From Tetragonia tetragonoides (Eukaryota; Streptophyta; Magnoliopsida; Caryophyllales; Aizoaceae), in assembly GCA_038025085.1 (NCBI GenBank), contig CM076154.1:32418501-32482500 (forward strand): a stretch of 64,000 nt of DNA, read 5' to 3'. Shown here one piece after another: positions 44,974-59,868 of this stretch (within the stretch, counting starts at the first letter, position 1; the number at the start of each line of letters is the position of its first letter). Below the pieces are notes generated by a model. That model worked only from the letters and a program-made list of their open reading frames with translations, ran no database searches and had not been told where the DNA came from. The translations under genes and the position numbers were made by a program.

Positions 44974-47900
44974 CAGTGGCGAATCCAGAACAAAAATTCA
45001 CTGGGGTCACCATATCATTTAAAAAATAAAAGAAAAAAAATATAATAAAAACTAATCAAAAATAGTATAATGTCATTACAAATGAGAAAACATATTACAT
45101 TCTAGAGTTGTTCTCTACGAGTTTTCATCTTTTGGAAGCGATCATTACATCTTCATTAGTAACATTAGCAAGTGATTCTTTCTCTATAGCAGAAATAAGA
45201 CAATCACTCAAAAACTCATCACCAATTCGATTACGCAAATCCGACTTCACAAGTTTCATGGCAGAAAAGCATCTCTCAACTGTTGCGGTTGCCATTGGCA
45301 AAACCAATACTAGCTTCACTAGTCGATAAAGCAAAGGGAACGAAAGATACTTTCTTGTTTCCACCATCACTCTGCCAAGGTCGCTAATGCCATTCAAGTT
45401 GGCAAATCTTTCATCTTCTTGCACATTATCAATATAGAGTATAAGTTCATGCTCAAGAGTCATCCTTTCTGTAGAACTAAAATCATCTGGATATAATTCA
45501 ACCAACCTCATCAACTTTAATGAGTCAAAGTCACGGAATGCATTACACGGATTCAAAGAAGCCATACAAATTAGCAAATCTGAGTTTAGCTCGTTGAAGC
45601 GATCATTGAACTCTGTAATTTGCAGATCCACAACAGGGTTAAAACCATCAATAGAGTAATGATACTCATAAGTGATGCCTGTTTTTTTCCGTCGATTTTT
45701 TGGATTAATATAATGCTCTTCCATGTCTAATATTCCAATATCATGCTTGTCACAAAAAGAAAAGATTTTCTCCATAAGAGAAATAAATCCACTAATTCTG
45801 AACTCGTACAATTGCCGCTTAGCAGATTTCACTAGTGAAACAACATTCAATATATCTTGGTCTTTTCTTTGTAGAGCCTGTGACAAAGAATCAGTGAGCC
45901 CAAAATGTGCAACATCAAGTGTAAATAAAACACAAAATCAAATAATGTGAAGTATATCTGAAGACCATTTGCTTGACGTTGTTGCAAATCTGTGTCACCA
46001 TCCTTTTCAACAAATTTAAGCACCTCAATAACAGAAGGAAACAAATCAACCAAACGCTTAAGTGTTCTATTATGAGAACTCCAACGCGTATCTCCAGCTC
46101 TTATAAGAGAAAGCTCTTGATCTAGCACACTTTCAGTTTCACACTCACCACTACCTATCTCTTTTAACACTCTCGCTTTTTGACTATCTTGAAGAAATTC
46201 TGTACGTTCGCAAGAACCAACAACCACATTCAGCAAAACCGCAATCATGTCAAAAAAGTCTCCAATAGCAAAATGTTTTTTTTGCAACCGTCACAACAAC
46301 CAACTGAAGTTGGTGAGCAAAACAATGGACATAGTATGCCGAACTATTTTCTCTCATGATTAAAGCTTTCAACCCATTGAACTGACCACGCATATTACTT
46401 GCACCATCATAACCTTGACCTCTCACATTTTTCAAACTCAAACCATATTCAGCAAATAAAGAATCAATAGCAGATTTAAGAGTTAAAGAAGATGTCTCCT
46501 TCACATGAACAAGACCAACAAATCTCTCCTTAACCATTCCACATGTGCCATCAACATATCGCAAAACAACAACCATTTGTTCCTTTTTAGATACATCACT
46601 AGACTCGTCAACTAACAAGCCAAACACGTCATCACCAATTTCTTTAATAATAGGTTTGAGTATTTCTTGTGCAAAGCAATAACAAATATCTTTCTGAATA
46701 CTTGGAGACACCATTTGATTGTTCCCTGGAGCATTCCGTAATGTAACCTTACGGACGGTCTCATTTTGATTTCCGGTGTATTTTATCATTTCCAAAAAAT
46801 TCCCTCTCTGAAGAGATTTTTCTGTCTCATCATGACCACGAAAAGGTAATGTACCATTCAACAAATGTCTAGAAACATCTAGAAACATCAATGGAAGCAT
46901 TTAATCGAATTCGGTACTCATTCTTCACAATATCGCTTTGCTTATGAAATGTGGCGACAATGGATTGATCTTGTCTCATTAGATTATCACATTTTTTAAG
47001 TGCTTTATTATGGGCACTAGTAACATCCCCCACATGAAGCTCAAATCTCTCTGTTTTATTCCAACTAGAAAAGTCTTCGGCTACATATGCTACACCCCCA
47101 CCTTGGTTTCCAACTTGATCTCTAAACAAGTAACAACATAAGCAAAATGCGGTGTCAGTTTTTACACTATACTCCAACCAACCACCATATTGATCAAACC
47201 AATTTCGGTTAAAACGTCTCGCCTTACCCCCTATAACTGTTTGTGGAAAATTATGTACACGTGGTTGACAAGGTCCTCTAACCAAGTATGCCCGCCTTAT
47301 TTCATCTCTCTGATTAGGATGATACTCTATAATTCTTTTTCCTCTCAGAGGTATCCCAAGGAAGATCTATTAAGTCAATTTGTTTAGGTATCGAAGGAAT
47401 ATAAGTAGATCGGGGACCACTACTACCAGATGTTGGCGGTAATTTTCTTTTCAAAAATCTTTCCATTTTATATCTGGCCAAATAATGAAATAACAGAAAA
47501 TTAGCTAAAGATAATTAAAGAAAAAAAGAATTAGCTAGCTACTTCCAATCAGAATTCAGATCAATATTTCATCCATAATACAAATTACCAAGCCCTAACC
47601 TAACTATTTAAACAATTCAATTTTACTGAATAAACACCCATAATCTAACATAAATAAATGTTATCTAAAGAAGAAGAAAACAAATCTGTCATAACATTAA
47701 CTTAACTAACACTTTAAAAAACCATTAACACATCCCTAAAAAATAAATTATTAAAATACCAATTTAAACAAGGGAACCAAGAACCCTACAACTAGAATTG
47801 ACATCAATACTCACAAATTGTCATATATAATAAAACCCAAATTGATCTATTCAATGTTAAGAGATAAAAATCAGTCATCGATCAATTAAATTAATCCAAG

Positions 47901-48437
47901 GTGAAATATATAAATTTGCAATTAGCATAATTTCAATTCCAAAAATTGCTAACTGAAATAAACAAAGACAATCAAATAGACTAAGAGGGGGATTGAGGGA
48001 GTGCAAGTGATACCATGATTGTTTTGTTCGGACTTCAAAATTTGCTGTTTGACAATTAAGAACAGAGTGGGACTTTGAGAGAGAGAGAGAGAGGGAGAGA
48101 GAGAGAGAGGGAGAGAGAGAGAGAGAGAGAGGCGTCTGACCCTCTGACTTGGAAGTTGCAACATTAATCACGTTTTTTTTTCTTTCTTTTTTTGCCTTCC
48201 TTTTCTCTTTCTTGCTCCAGTAACGCTTCACTAATCAGAAGCCCAAATCCAATCATGTTTTCAATTTTCTTTTGGACAGTTGGGCTTACAGGTAAATGGG
48301 TGTTGGCCTTTTTGAGTGGGGACACTTTATATTTTTGGGTGAGGGCACTACCCTAAGTCTTAAAACTGAATTCAGCAAAGCCCAAAGTTGAGTGGGTTCA
48401 CTTCCCCCCTCACCTATACTAATAAATTCCGCCCCTG
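44974..48437 (-). mobile_element. Complete hAT transposon, 3464 bp
   Basis: Terminal inverted repeats are CAGTGGCGAATCCAGAA at the left and, inverted, CAGGGGCGGAATTTATT at the right. A perfect 8-bp target duplication CCAGTAGA flanks it. It contains a minus-strand transposase and an AG-rich 5' region (microsatellite about 48077-48132). It is inserted in the leader of the Copia element. The intact ends suggest it could still be mobilised by a related transposase. Confidence 0.93.
45125..47466 (-). pseudogene. hAT transposase (TTF zinc finger/DUF4371 type)
   Basis: ATG at 47464-47466 opens MERFLKRKLPP and an acidic/Pro N-terminus. A TTF-type zinc finger follows (RRAYLVRGPCQPR, FNRNWFDQYGGWLEYS, DTAFCLCCYLF). 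Then comes DUF4371 (LLVDESSDVSKKEQ with a catalytic Asp, GQGYDGASNMRG, HCFAHQLQL with C-x2-H), then the hAT C-terminal dimerisation region (TVERCFSAMKLVKSDLRNRI) near the end. Breaks are one extra A near 47340, a 10-bp tandem duplication (AGAAACATCT/A, about 46869-46890), and shifts near 46270 and 45870. The family cuts and pastes its own DNA and leaves 8-bp duplications. Related host proteins are annotated as zinc finger MYM-type 1-like. Confidence 0.88.
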
Positions 48438-48445
48438 CCAGTAGA
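48438..48445. repeat. hAT target site duplication, right
   Basis: CCAGTAGA, identical to 44966-44973. Confidence 0.92.
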
Positions 48446-48706
48446 TGAAACAAGCACTCGTGCAATACTCCTATTTCACAAACAACATTGAAAAGTAAAC
48501 GAGGCCGCAAGCATAATATATGACACGATCAGCGGTAAACTTCAAAATAATAATCTCCAGATCGATCAAACGAAGAACGATAACAAAAATTTGAATCAAA
48601 TCAACCCAATACCGCACAAAGACTTTACTGGATGAATTACGAAAACAATACGACTCATATCAAAAGTACCCGAAACCGAATTTCAAATAATTCAATATGA
48701 AGGAGA

Positions 48707-48718
48707 CTCTGATATCAA
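48707..48718 (-). promoter_or_regulatory. PBS of the Copia element
   Basis: On the minus strand the LTR end CAACA is followed by ATTGATATCAGAG, a one-base variant of the methionine-tRNA PBS (TGGTATCAGAG). Confidence 0.75.
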
Positions 48719-48719
48719 T

Positions 48720-48929
48720 TGTTGAAATAAATCCGATTAAAACTATAACCTCAGACAGATGTCACGTGTGTTCAACTGGGACCATAACCCTTATATACAT
48801 AGAGTCTCTTATCCCTAATTAGCCCATTATCAATTAGGGTTAAGTCTGTGGGTCTTTACACAATTGGGTCCTATACCTTATAAGACAATATATTCATATA
48901 CATGAAGTATAAAGTCCATGAATCTAACA
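48720..48929 (-). repeat. 5' LTR of the Copia element, internally deleted
   Basis: 210 bases matching the 454-base 3' LTR at both ends (TGTTG-AATAAATC and GTCCATGAATCTAACA). Two internal blocks are missing. Shared strings include CAGACAGATGTCACGTGTG and CCTAATTAGCCCAT. Confidence 0.85.
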
Positions 48930-48982
48930 TCGTATGCATGCCCGCACATGGAGGAGAGTAGATTGCACACAAGTCAGTGGGG

Positions 48983-49106
48983 TTCCATCCTAAAACCAAT
49001 TGGTATTAGGTGGAGTAACCCACTAACTAATATACAATTCGACTCTTTCCAATTCTTTTAATGTGGGACACTCACATGTGGGTTATACTCTTAGCAATAT
49101 ATGAAT
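48983..49106 (-). repeat. LTR-start-like repeat, inverted partner of 36.8 kb
   Basis: Read on the minus strand it gives TATAACCCACATGTGAGTG, CCCACATTAAAAGAATTGG and TTAGTGGGTTACTCCACCTA, matching 36775-36892. It is not linked to an internal region here. Confidence 0.7.
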
Positions 49107-49242
49107 ACAATTGCCCTATTTCTTTTGAAATAAATATTCATTCCATGGGGGCTATTCTTGGGTAGTGTGAACAAAGAATGGATAAAACAACTTGCTATGG
49201 GATCAAATTTCCACAGTTTAGGTATCAACACAATTTTATTAA

Positions 49243-50553
49243 TAAGTTACTATCCGAGACTTACAGTAGGCTGTATTTGTTGAGTATTGATAAGGAAGCT
49301 GTGATAGCTAATATGGGTTCTTGGGAAGGGAATGTTTGGGTGTGGCAGATTCAGTATAGAAGATTACTAAGAACATGGGAAGAAGAAGACCACAACACTT
49401 TGCTCTCTTCATTAGAAGATGTTACTCTCTCTGCATACAAATCAGACAAGTTGATCTGGAAATATGATGTTTGAGGTAAATTTTCAGTTAAAAGTTTATA
49501 CTCTCATCTACAACATTCTGAGGATAACCAGTCGGATCCTGTTGCTTCTTACATCTGGAAAGTTAAAGTCCCCTTGAAAATTCAGATATTTTGTTGGCAA
49601 GCTATGCAAAATAGAATTGCCACTAAAAAAAACCTATGTAGAAGAGGTGTTCCCCTTGCTGTTGATGATTGCAAATGTGGGTTGTGTAATGATGTTGAGG
49701 AAGAAACTGATCATTATTGCTCAGATGTTCTGTTTCTTATGCTATTTGGTGTCGGATTTTGGCGTGGTGGGGTGTTTCTACAGTATTACCTTCCTCTATA
49801 AAGGAGCTGCTGGTTCAATGGAATACTATGATTCATGATCATGTGGTAGCAGTTTACTGGGAGATGGTTCCTTTTGCTGTATTATGGTCCTTATGGTTGG
49901 CTAGAAATGATGTTTGTTTTCAGCAAGGCAATGTTTCAGTTGAGAATCTGGTAGAATCTATACAGATAAGAGTGTATTGGTGGTATAAGAGTCATGAACA
50001 ACATTCTGTTTGTTCGTTTCATGATTGGTATTCTCAAGTGAGGTGTGCTATTAGAAATTCAGTTTCATCGATAAGACAAACAAATGCTCTTGACAGATCG
50101 GATACAAATTGGTGTGCTCCATTTTCAGGTTGGTTAAAAATAAATTTGGATGGGTCTTCACTTGGTAAACCTGGTCCTACAGGGTGCGGTGGTCTCATAA
50201 GATATTGCAATGCAGAAGTTTTGGGTGTCTTTTCTATAAATCTTGGTCAGATGGATTCCAATGATGCAGAATTATATGCCTTTGTGCATGCTGTGGACTT
50301 GCTGAAATTACACAGTGAGTGGCCACATTTTCGTATTTTCTTTGAAAGTGACTCTACAAATATACTCAAGTGGATGCAGGATAAAGAAGCAAGACCTTGG
50401 AGATTTTGGTGCCTTTTCAATAAGATTGACAGTGACATTAACCGATTGGATGGAGTTCAATTCATTCATACTATTAGAGAAAGAAATTCAGATGCAGATG
50501 CTCTCGCGAAACAAGAGGTTGGAAGGGAGGTTAATATGAAAATATGGGTGTAA
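49243..50553 (+). pseudogene. LINE ORF2 C-terminus: zf-RVT and RNase H
   Basis: The first part reads through MGSWEGNVWVWQIQYRR to a TGA at about 49472. It resumes in the same frame with the zinc-binding region (KVKVPLKIQIFCWQAMQNRI, CKCGLCNDVEEETDHYC), then shifts near 49720. From there one frame runs to 50553 with an RVT_3-type RNase H: LDGSSLGKPGPTGCGG (Asp), DAELYAF (Glu), FESDST (Asp) and NSDADALAKQE. The RNase H frame itself looks intact but has no promoter or start of its own. Confidence 0.87.
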
Positions 50554-50706
50554 TATTTTTTTCTTCAGTCTTGGGTGTATATTTGCTGGTAGCTTCAAGG
50601 GAGTCGAGGATTCTAACGAACCTCATGATATTGTATTGATGTTTCATTGGCAATAAGTTGCCTATTAATAACATTCTTTTGCTCTTCAAAAAAAAAAAAA
50701 AAAAAA
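49243..50706 (+). mobile_element. 5'-truncated LINE with RNase H
   Basis: It is flanked by a perfect 15-bp target duplication ACACAATTTTATTAA (49228-49242 and 50707-50721). The 3' end is a poly(A) of about 17. Only the last 1.46 kb of the element is present, starting inside ORF2 before the zf-RVT domain. Confidence 0.92.
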
Positions 50707-50734
50707 ACACAATTTTATTAAGGAAAAACATGAG

Positions 50735-50830
50735 TATTAGTTGGGAGCTTAAGTGGTAGAGCATCTACACTCCCAATTTAGCTTTAAAGTTGAGGGTTCA
50801 AGTCTTATTATCCTCGATTTATTATTATGG
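50735..50830 (+). repeat. Possible tRNA-derived SINE head
   Basis: AGCTTAAGTGGTAGAGCATC is a good A-box match (TRGCNNAGTNGGTAGAGC type). GAGGGTTCAAGTCTTAT about 40 bases later is a good B-box match. The arms do not pair well enough for a working tRNA, and it follows immediately after the LINE target duplication. Confidence 0.45.
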
Positions 50831-50849
50831 GTGGTGATTGTGTTGTAGG

Positions 50850-51745
50850 TGTTAGGGAATATTATCTATTAGATTTTAGGAATATTTTAGATTAGCATAC
50901 TATTATCAGAGAAGTTGCTTTCCTAGTAGTCTAAAACCCTAACTTCCGCTAAGCCGCTGGATGGAAGTTTTAAACCATATTCCATCTGGTGGACTACTCT
51001 TTGTTTTTTTACTACCCAAACAAATTAGTTTTTAGTTTCCTAGATTAAATTCACTACACCACTAAATATGGATTTTTGATCTTAATTTCTACCCTATTCT
51101 CAAAACTCAGTCATCACGCCAGGTTCACACGTCCCCAGCTCCGTAGCATGGAGCCTGCACTCCTGCCGCCGCCGACCGTCGTCCGCCGCCTGCACTAATG
51201 TCGTCGCCAAGCGCCGACCACTACTACCACGTGATCTGCTACTATCGGTCCCTATAGTCGCTGACGTGTTCTTTCCCCTTGCTCACAGTTGGCTATGAAG
51301 TGAGTCGCAACATGAGAGTTTTGTTTCGGCTAGATTTCATACTTGGTTGAACTTCAAGATCTTCATGTTTACTATAGGGTTTTTCAATTATTTCTTTTGT
51401 TACTTTAATTGTAGCGTTCGTTCATCTACGTACCGCTAGAATTACGGGGGAGTGTTAGGAAATATTATCTAGTAGATCTTAGAAATATTCTAGATTAGCA
51501 TAATATTATAAAGATTGTGTAATCTAAGTTTCCATAACACTAGGACTCTTGCACCTATAAATAGGGATCGATTATATCAATAATAGACAAGTATTTTATG
51601 GGATTATTCACACTAACTTACTGTAAGCCTATGGCTATGGGTCCTTTACCTTGCCCTTTGTAATGGACCAATGAGCCCGGTTTTGTTGGCTTATCAAATA
51701 AAATAAAATAAAGATATAAACATTGGGCCTCTAAGTTCTCTTACA
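50850..51745 (+). repeat. Copia-type LTR pieces with tract and PBS
   Basis: TGTTAGG-AATATTATCTA-TAGAT starts twice in direct orientation, at 50850 (about 60 bases conserved) and at 51453. The second is preceded by ACGGGGGAG, a polypurine tract. It runs to TTACA at 51745 with a TATA box (CTATAAATAGGG, about 51556-51567) and is followed by TGGTATCATCC (51746-51756), a PBS. A complete LTR having a tract before it and a PBS after it implies tandem or recombined elements. The 0.5 kb between them is GC-richer with CCGCCG strings and no clear protein. Confidence 0.6.
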
Positions 51746-51756
51746 TGGTATCATCC

Positions 51757-52453
51757 TATCTATCATGGAGTTTTGAAAATCTTTAGAGCCTCATGTCGTC
51801 GATGTATTTATGGAGCATTTAAGCATAAGGTATGAGGTGACATGTGCATCATCCACATGCACTTGAAGCCCATTGGACCTTCCACATTTATTTGAGGGGG
51901 CATAATAATAGATAAAGCATTGTTAGGACCTCTAAGCAAGACTCTAGCCATTACCTTGATCGAGCTTTTGGTTAAGTTGATTTTTTCACATACGTTTCCC
52001 CAAGTTTAGTCAAATTCTTCTCATGAGCTAAGCATTAGACATATTATTGACTCCGATAGATTTTACAAGACCAAATCTGATATGACAAAGGCATGCATGA
52101 TGCTAGTGCTACAAATTAAGAATTGCATCACAAACCATAATAAACTACTTAACCATTATAAGCACTATAATTAGCCACAAAGGTTCTACCAATGACAGCC
52201 TCTCAACATTCACATTATAATTTAGTTTACATGAGCACATTCCTAATTCTTATCACACGCCAAAGGCGGCTAAGCATTATGTGGATAATGGGCATTGTTG
52301 TTAGTCATTACCTATTGAAAATAAGCTTAATATATCCAGTAAAATTCAACCACTTGGTGGCATTAACCTAAGATCAATTTAATCACTTGTAAATTCTGCT
52401 TGTGGAAATTCACCACCCACTTATATGAAATCTGAAATATTGTAGTGTGCCCA
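51757..52453. other. Flank and promoter region of germin-like gene
   Basis: No gene. The first part may be LTR-element interior. The last few hundred bases are the likely promoter of the intact germin-like gene. Confidence 0.45.
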
Positions 52454-52454
52454 A

Positions 52455-52464
52455 CTATAAAAAG
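52455..52464 (+). promoter_or_regulatory. TATA box of germin-like gene
   Basis: ACTATAAAAAG lies about 75 bases before the ATG at 52529, with an A-rich leader. Good match and spacing. Confidence 0.75.
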
Positions 52465-52528
52465 GGTGTTTCCCTTGTAATGTTCATTCAAATTAAAATT
52501 AGACATTATTACCAAACAAAAAAGAGAA

Positions 52529-56863
<4,335 letters not shown>

Positions 56864-58049
56864 TTTAGTTGGTTTGAAAATGATCAGTTCACACTTTCTA
56901 ATTATAAGTACTTTATGTGTGTTGTTTTGTGTTTTTCTAATAGTATATGTTACTTGGTAAAAGAAATGTAATGAGCTACTTGCTGTTTGGTTAGCTTTAG
57001 AAAGGTGTATTCCATATATGATGGCCTAAAGTCCATTATTGTACTCTAAAATAAAGTTGTGTGTCCTAAACTCCTAATAAATATATAGGGTTTTCGATGT
57101 TTACTTTCATGGGTAAAAAATAAGTGTTAATAAATTGGGCTAATTAAAGAGAGTGTTTAAAGAATATGTTGTTGTGTAGTCACTAGCCAATCACCGAAAA
57201 TGAATTATAGACGGACATACGATATTAATGTTGTAGGGGAAAGTTCAACATTTCTCTACTACCCAATTAGGGACAGCCATAAGTCTTTTTTTTGGACTAA
57301 TATAGTTGAGGTATTTTTCGTGTGGTGACGTGTGGTGATGACACATCGTAGATAAGGATGGATCTATTCTTAAGTGGACAAGGACGGATATCCCTAACTA
57401 TGTTTTGGTAAAAGTTCAAATTGCCCCATAATTATTTCAATTCAATTCTGGTATAAAGAATTTTATACCCTATTCCCAATCAAAATCATTTCCACTGCAT
57501 ATATAACATTACAAAAAAGGATCATTTCATGCGAAAATGACAAGTAGGCGCCAAGTAATTAGTCCACATGTAGGCGTCTCGGATTAGTACTTAGCCATCC
57601 ATTAGTCTCATCTAATGGTTATTACTGTTCCCAAACTCTCACCAAAAGAGCTACTCTCATATGATCCCTGTTGGAATATTGCCATGTCATCAACTTAGTC
57701 AGTTACATAATCAATAAAGAATCTTTCATTATTTCCCCCTTTCTCTCTCTAGAATTTTCTCAATTTCATTGTTGATTTACCTTGATTGATCCTAAATTTA
57801 ACAGTCCCATCTCTATTAAGGGCATGATCTTTTTAACTGATTTTCAGTTTTTTCTAATTTTATCCAGTTTTCACCAGTTACCAGTTTTAAAATGCAGTTT
57901 TCTCTAATTTTGTCCAGTTTGATCCAATTTTGTCCAATTTTTCTCAGTTTAATATTTTGACATATTAAACATACTAGAATACTTAAATGTACAAAATATT
58001 TAACCAAAGTATAAAAATAAATATATGCATGAAAAAAAGTTATTGACAT
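56864..58049. other. 3' flank of germin-like gene
   Basis: AATAAA at 57050-57055, 187 bases after the stop, is the likely poly(A) signal. Beyond it is AT-rich sequence and a CAGTTTT/CCAGTTT-rich stretch (57840-57960) with short repeats. No gene. Confidence 0.6.
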
Positions 58050-58252
<203 letters not shown>

Positions 58253-58427
58253 GAAAATAATAAAATATACAAAATTTCAAGTTTCTCCCAAAATTTTCCC
58301 AGTTTCTCCTAGTTAACAGTTAGACTTTTCAATTTTCACAAGTTTCTCGCAGTTACCAGTTAGCAATTACCAGTTGGAAAGGAGTAGGATAAGCCAAAAT
58401 GGTTATGATGCGCTATTGAGGCCATTA

Positions 58428-59868
58428 ATGGGGAGAAAGCAAGTTTCGAGTACTACTTTTCCATTGCGAGATTTCTTGGGTTCCTTTACGAAAGATGCGA
58501 CTCAACTTGATTGTATTGTAGAGGAGGAAGATAGTGAAATGGAGAATTTGGGTAACTACAGCTCTCTTTCCCGTGGACTTTCAGGGTTTGAAGATTCAGC
58601 TGAGAATCAACCCAGAGCTTTGCGACGACTGATTATGGTGCCTACCCCTTGGGAAACGTGTGCTTCTACACCATTTACTCTGGCGATCAGAACTCCGATA
58701 GCAGAAGAAACAACTCAGAACCCTCAGGATGCTGTGACTACCCCTCCACTTGAGGTAAATTCGGATATCTCTGTTCCATGAATCTGAACAAAATGCTAGG
58801 ATTTCATCTAATCATTTGGCATGTGATGAATTCAAACTGAAATTTATTCCGCCTGTGATTAAAGATGGAAAATCTGTAACTAAATTACAAAAAACTGAGA
58901 TTGCTCTTGCTTGTAAGAGATGGGATACTGCGTTAATTGGATTTGTGCTAGGAGATGCTCCATACTTTAGTCAAATGGAAAAGTATGTTGAAGCTTACTG
59001 GAATTTCACTCAAACCCCTAAATGTTATTTACATGAAGAGAGGTATTTCATATTTAAATTTGATTCGATTGAAGATATGAATGAGATTTTGAATAGAGGC
59101 CCTTATGCGTTTAATTCTAAACCATTTATATTGAACAAATGGAGTGCTAATTTTGTGATGGACCCTGCTAGTTACAGAACAGTGCCTTTTTGGGTGTAGC
59201 TACCCAATTTACCTCGTGATTGTTGGTCTATGGATTCACTCAGTAGAATTGGTAGCTGTGTGGGAGTTCCTTTGTATGTTGACAGAGTTACTACTGAGAT
59301 TGAAAGGGTCTCTTATGCTAGACTGCTTATTGAAATTGATATTACCCTCCCATACAAAGATGAGGTATGGTTTGAGGATGATAATGGCACGATGAGAAAA
59401 CAAGAAGTTACCTATGAATGGCAACCCTCCTTTCGTCAGAAATGCAGAAAATTTGGCCATATGGAGGATGTATGTAACCCTGCACCCCAAATGAGAAGAG
59501 ACAATAGAAGGAGGAGAAGGAGAAGACCTGCTACCCAATGGCAACCCAGAGCTCCAGCTACTGTTGCAACTGAGATACTGCAAAGTAGTCCTGCTATGAG
59601 TTCACACTCACCTGATCAACATCATAGAGATATAGCTGAGGAATATTTTGTCTCACTAAACACACTATACTCTGTGGAGGAACTCAGATGGCAAGCAAGG
59701 CAGGCTCCTGTAGCTACAGCTGTCACTGTGCCTATACACAATGCCTTTAATGTTCTGCAAAATGATGAAGAAGTTGTGCCTGGTATTTCAGAAAGTACTG
59801 GAGTTGAGATCATATTTGGGGGGCAACCTGCCACTACAATCCCCCCAACACCACCTAATTCCCAATGA
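58428..59868 (+). pseudogene. LINE ORF1, broken
   Basis: ATG at 58428 (MGRKQVSS) begins an acidic/Ser-rich region. A one-base shift near 58780 is followed by a DUF4283-like domain (CDEFKLKFIPP, ALIGFVLGDAPYF, YFIFKFDSIEDM). TAG at 59197-59199 replaces the Gln of WVQLPNLP. The frame resumes with a zinc knuckle that has lost its first Cys (FRQKCRKFGHMEDVC), then an Arg-rich run and a tail ending TGA at 59866-59868. It would bind LINE RNA; not functional here. Confidence 0.87.

Larger units (their letters stand above)
37379..48929 (-). mobile_element. Ty1/Copia retrotransposon with nested insertions
   Basis: On the minus strand: 5' LTR (48720-48929), PBS just inside it, a leader, gag, protease, integrase, RT, RNase H, polypurine tract (GTGGGAGAT-like, 37833-37842) and 3' LTR (37379-37832). 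Integrase before RT is the Copia order. The leader is interrupted by a solo LTR (42993-44915) and a hAT transposon (44974-48437). Without them the element is about 6.1 kb. The flanking 5-mers CCGTC and TCGTA are not a convincing target duplication. Confidence 0.88.

Noticed and set aside
37374..48934. Target duplication CCGTC/TCGTA for the Copia element
   Set aside because: Only three of five positions agree; too weak to claim.
50735..50830. Functional tRNA gene
   Set aside because: A and B boxes are present but acceptor and anticodon stems do not pair; better explained as a SINE or tRNA relic.
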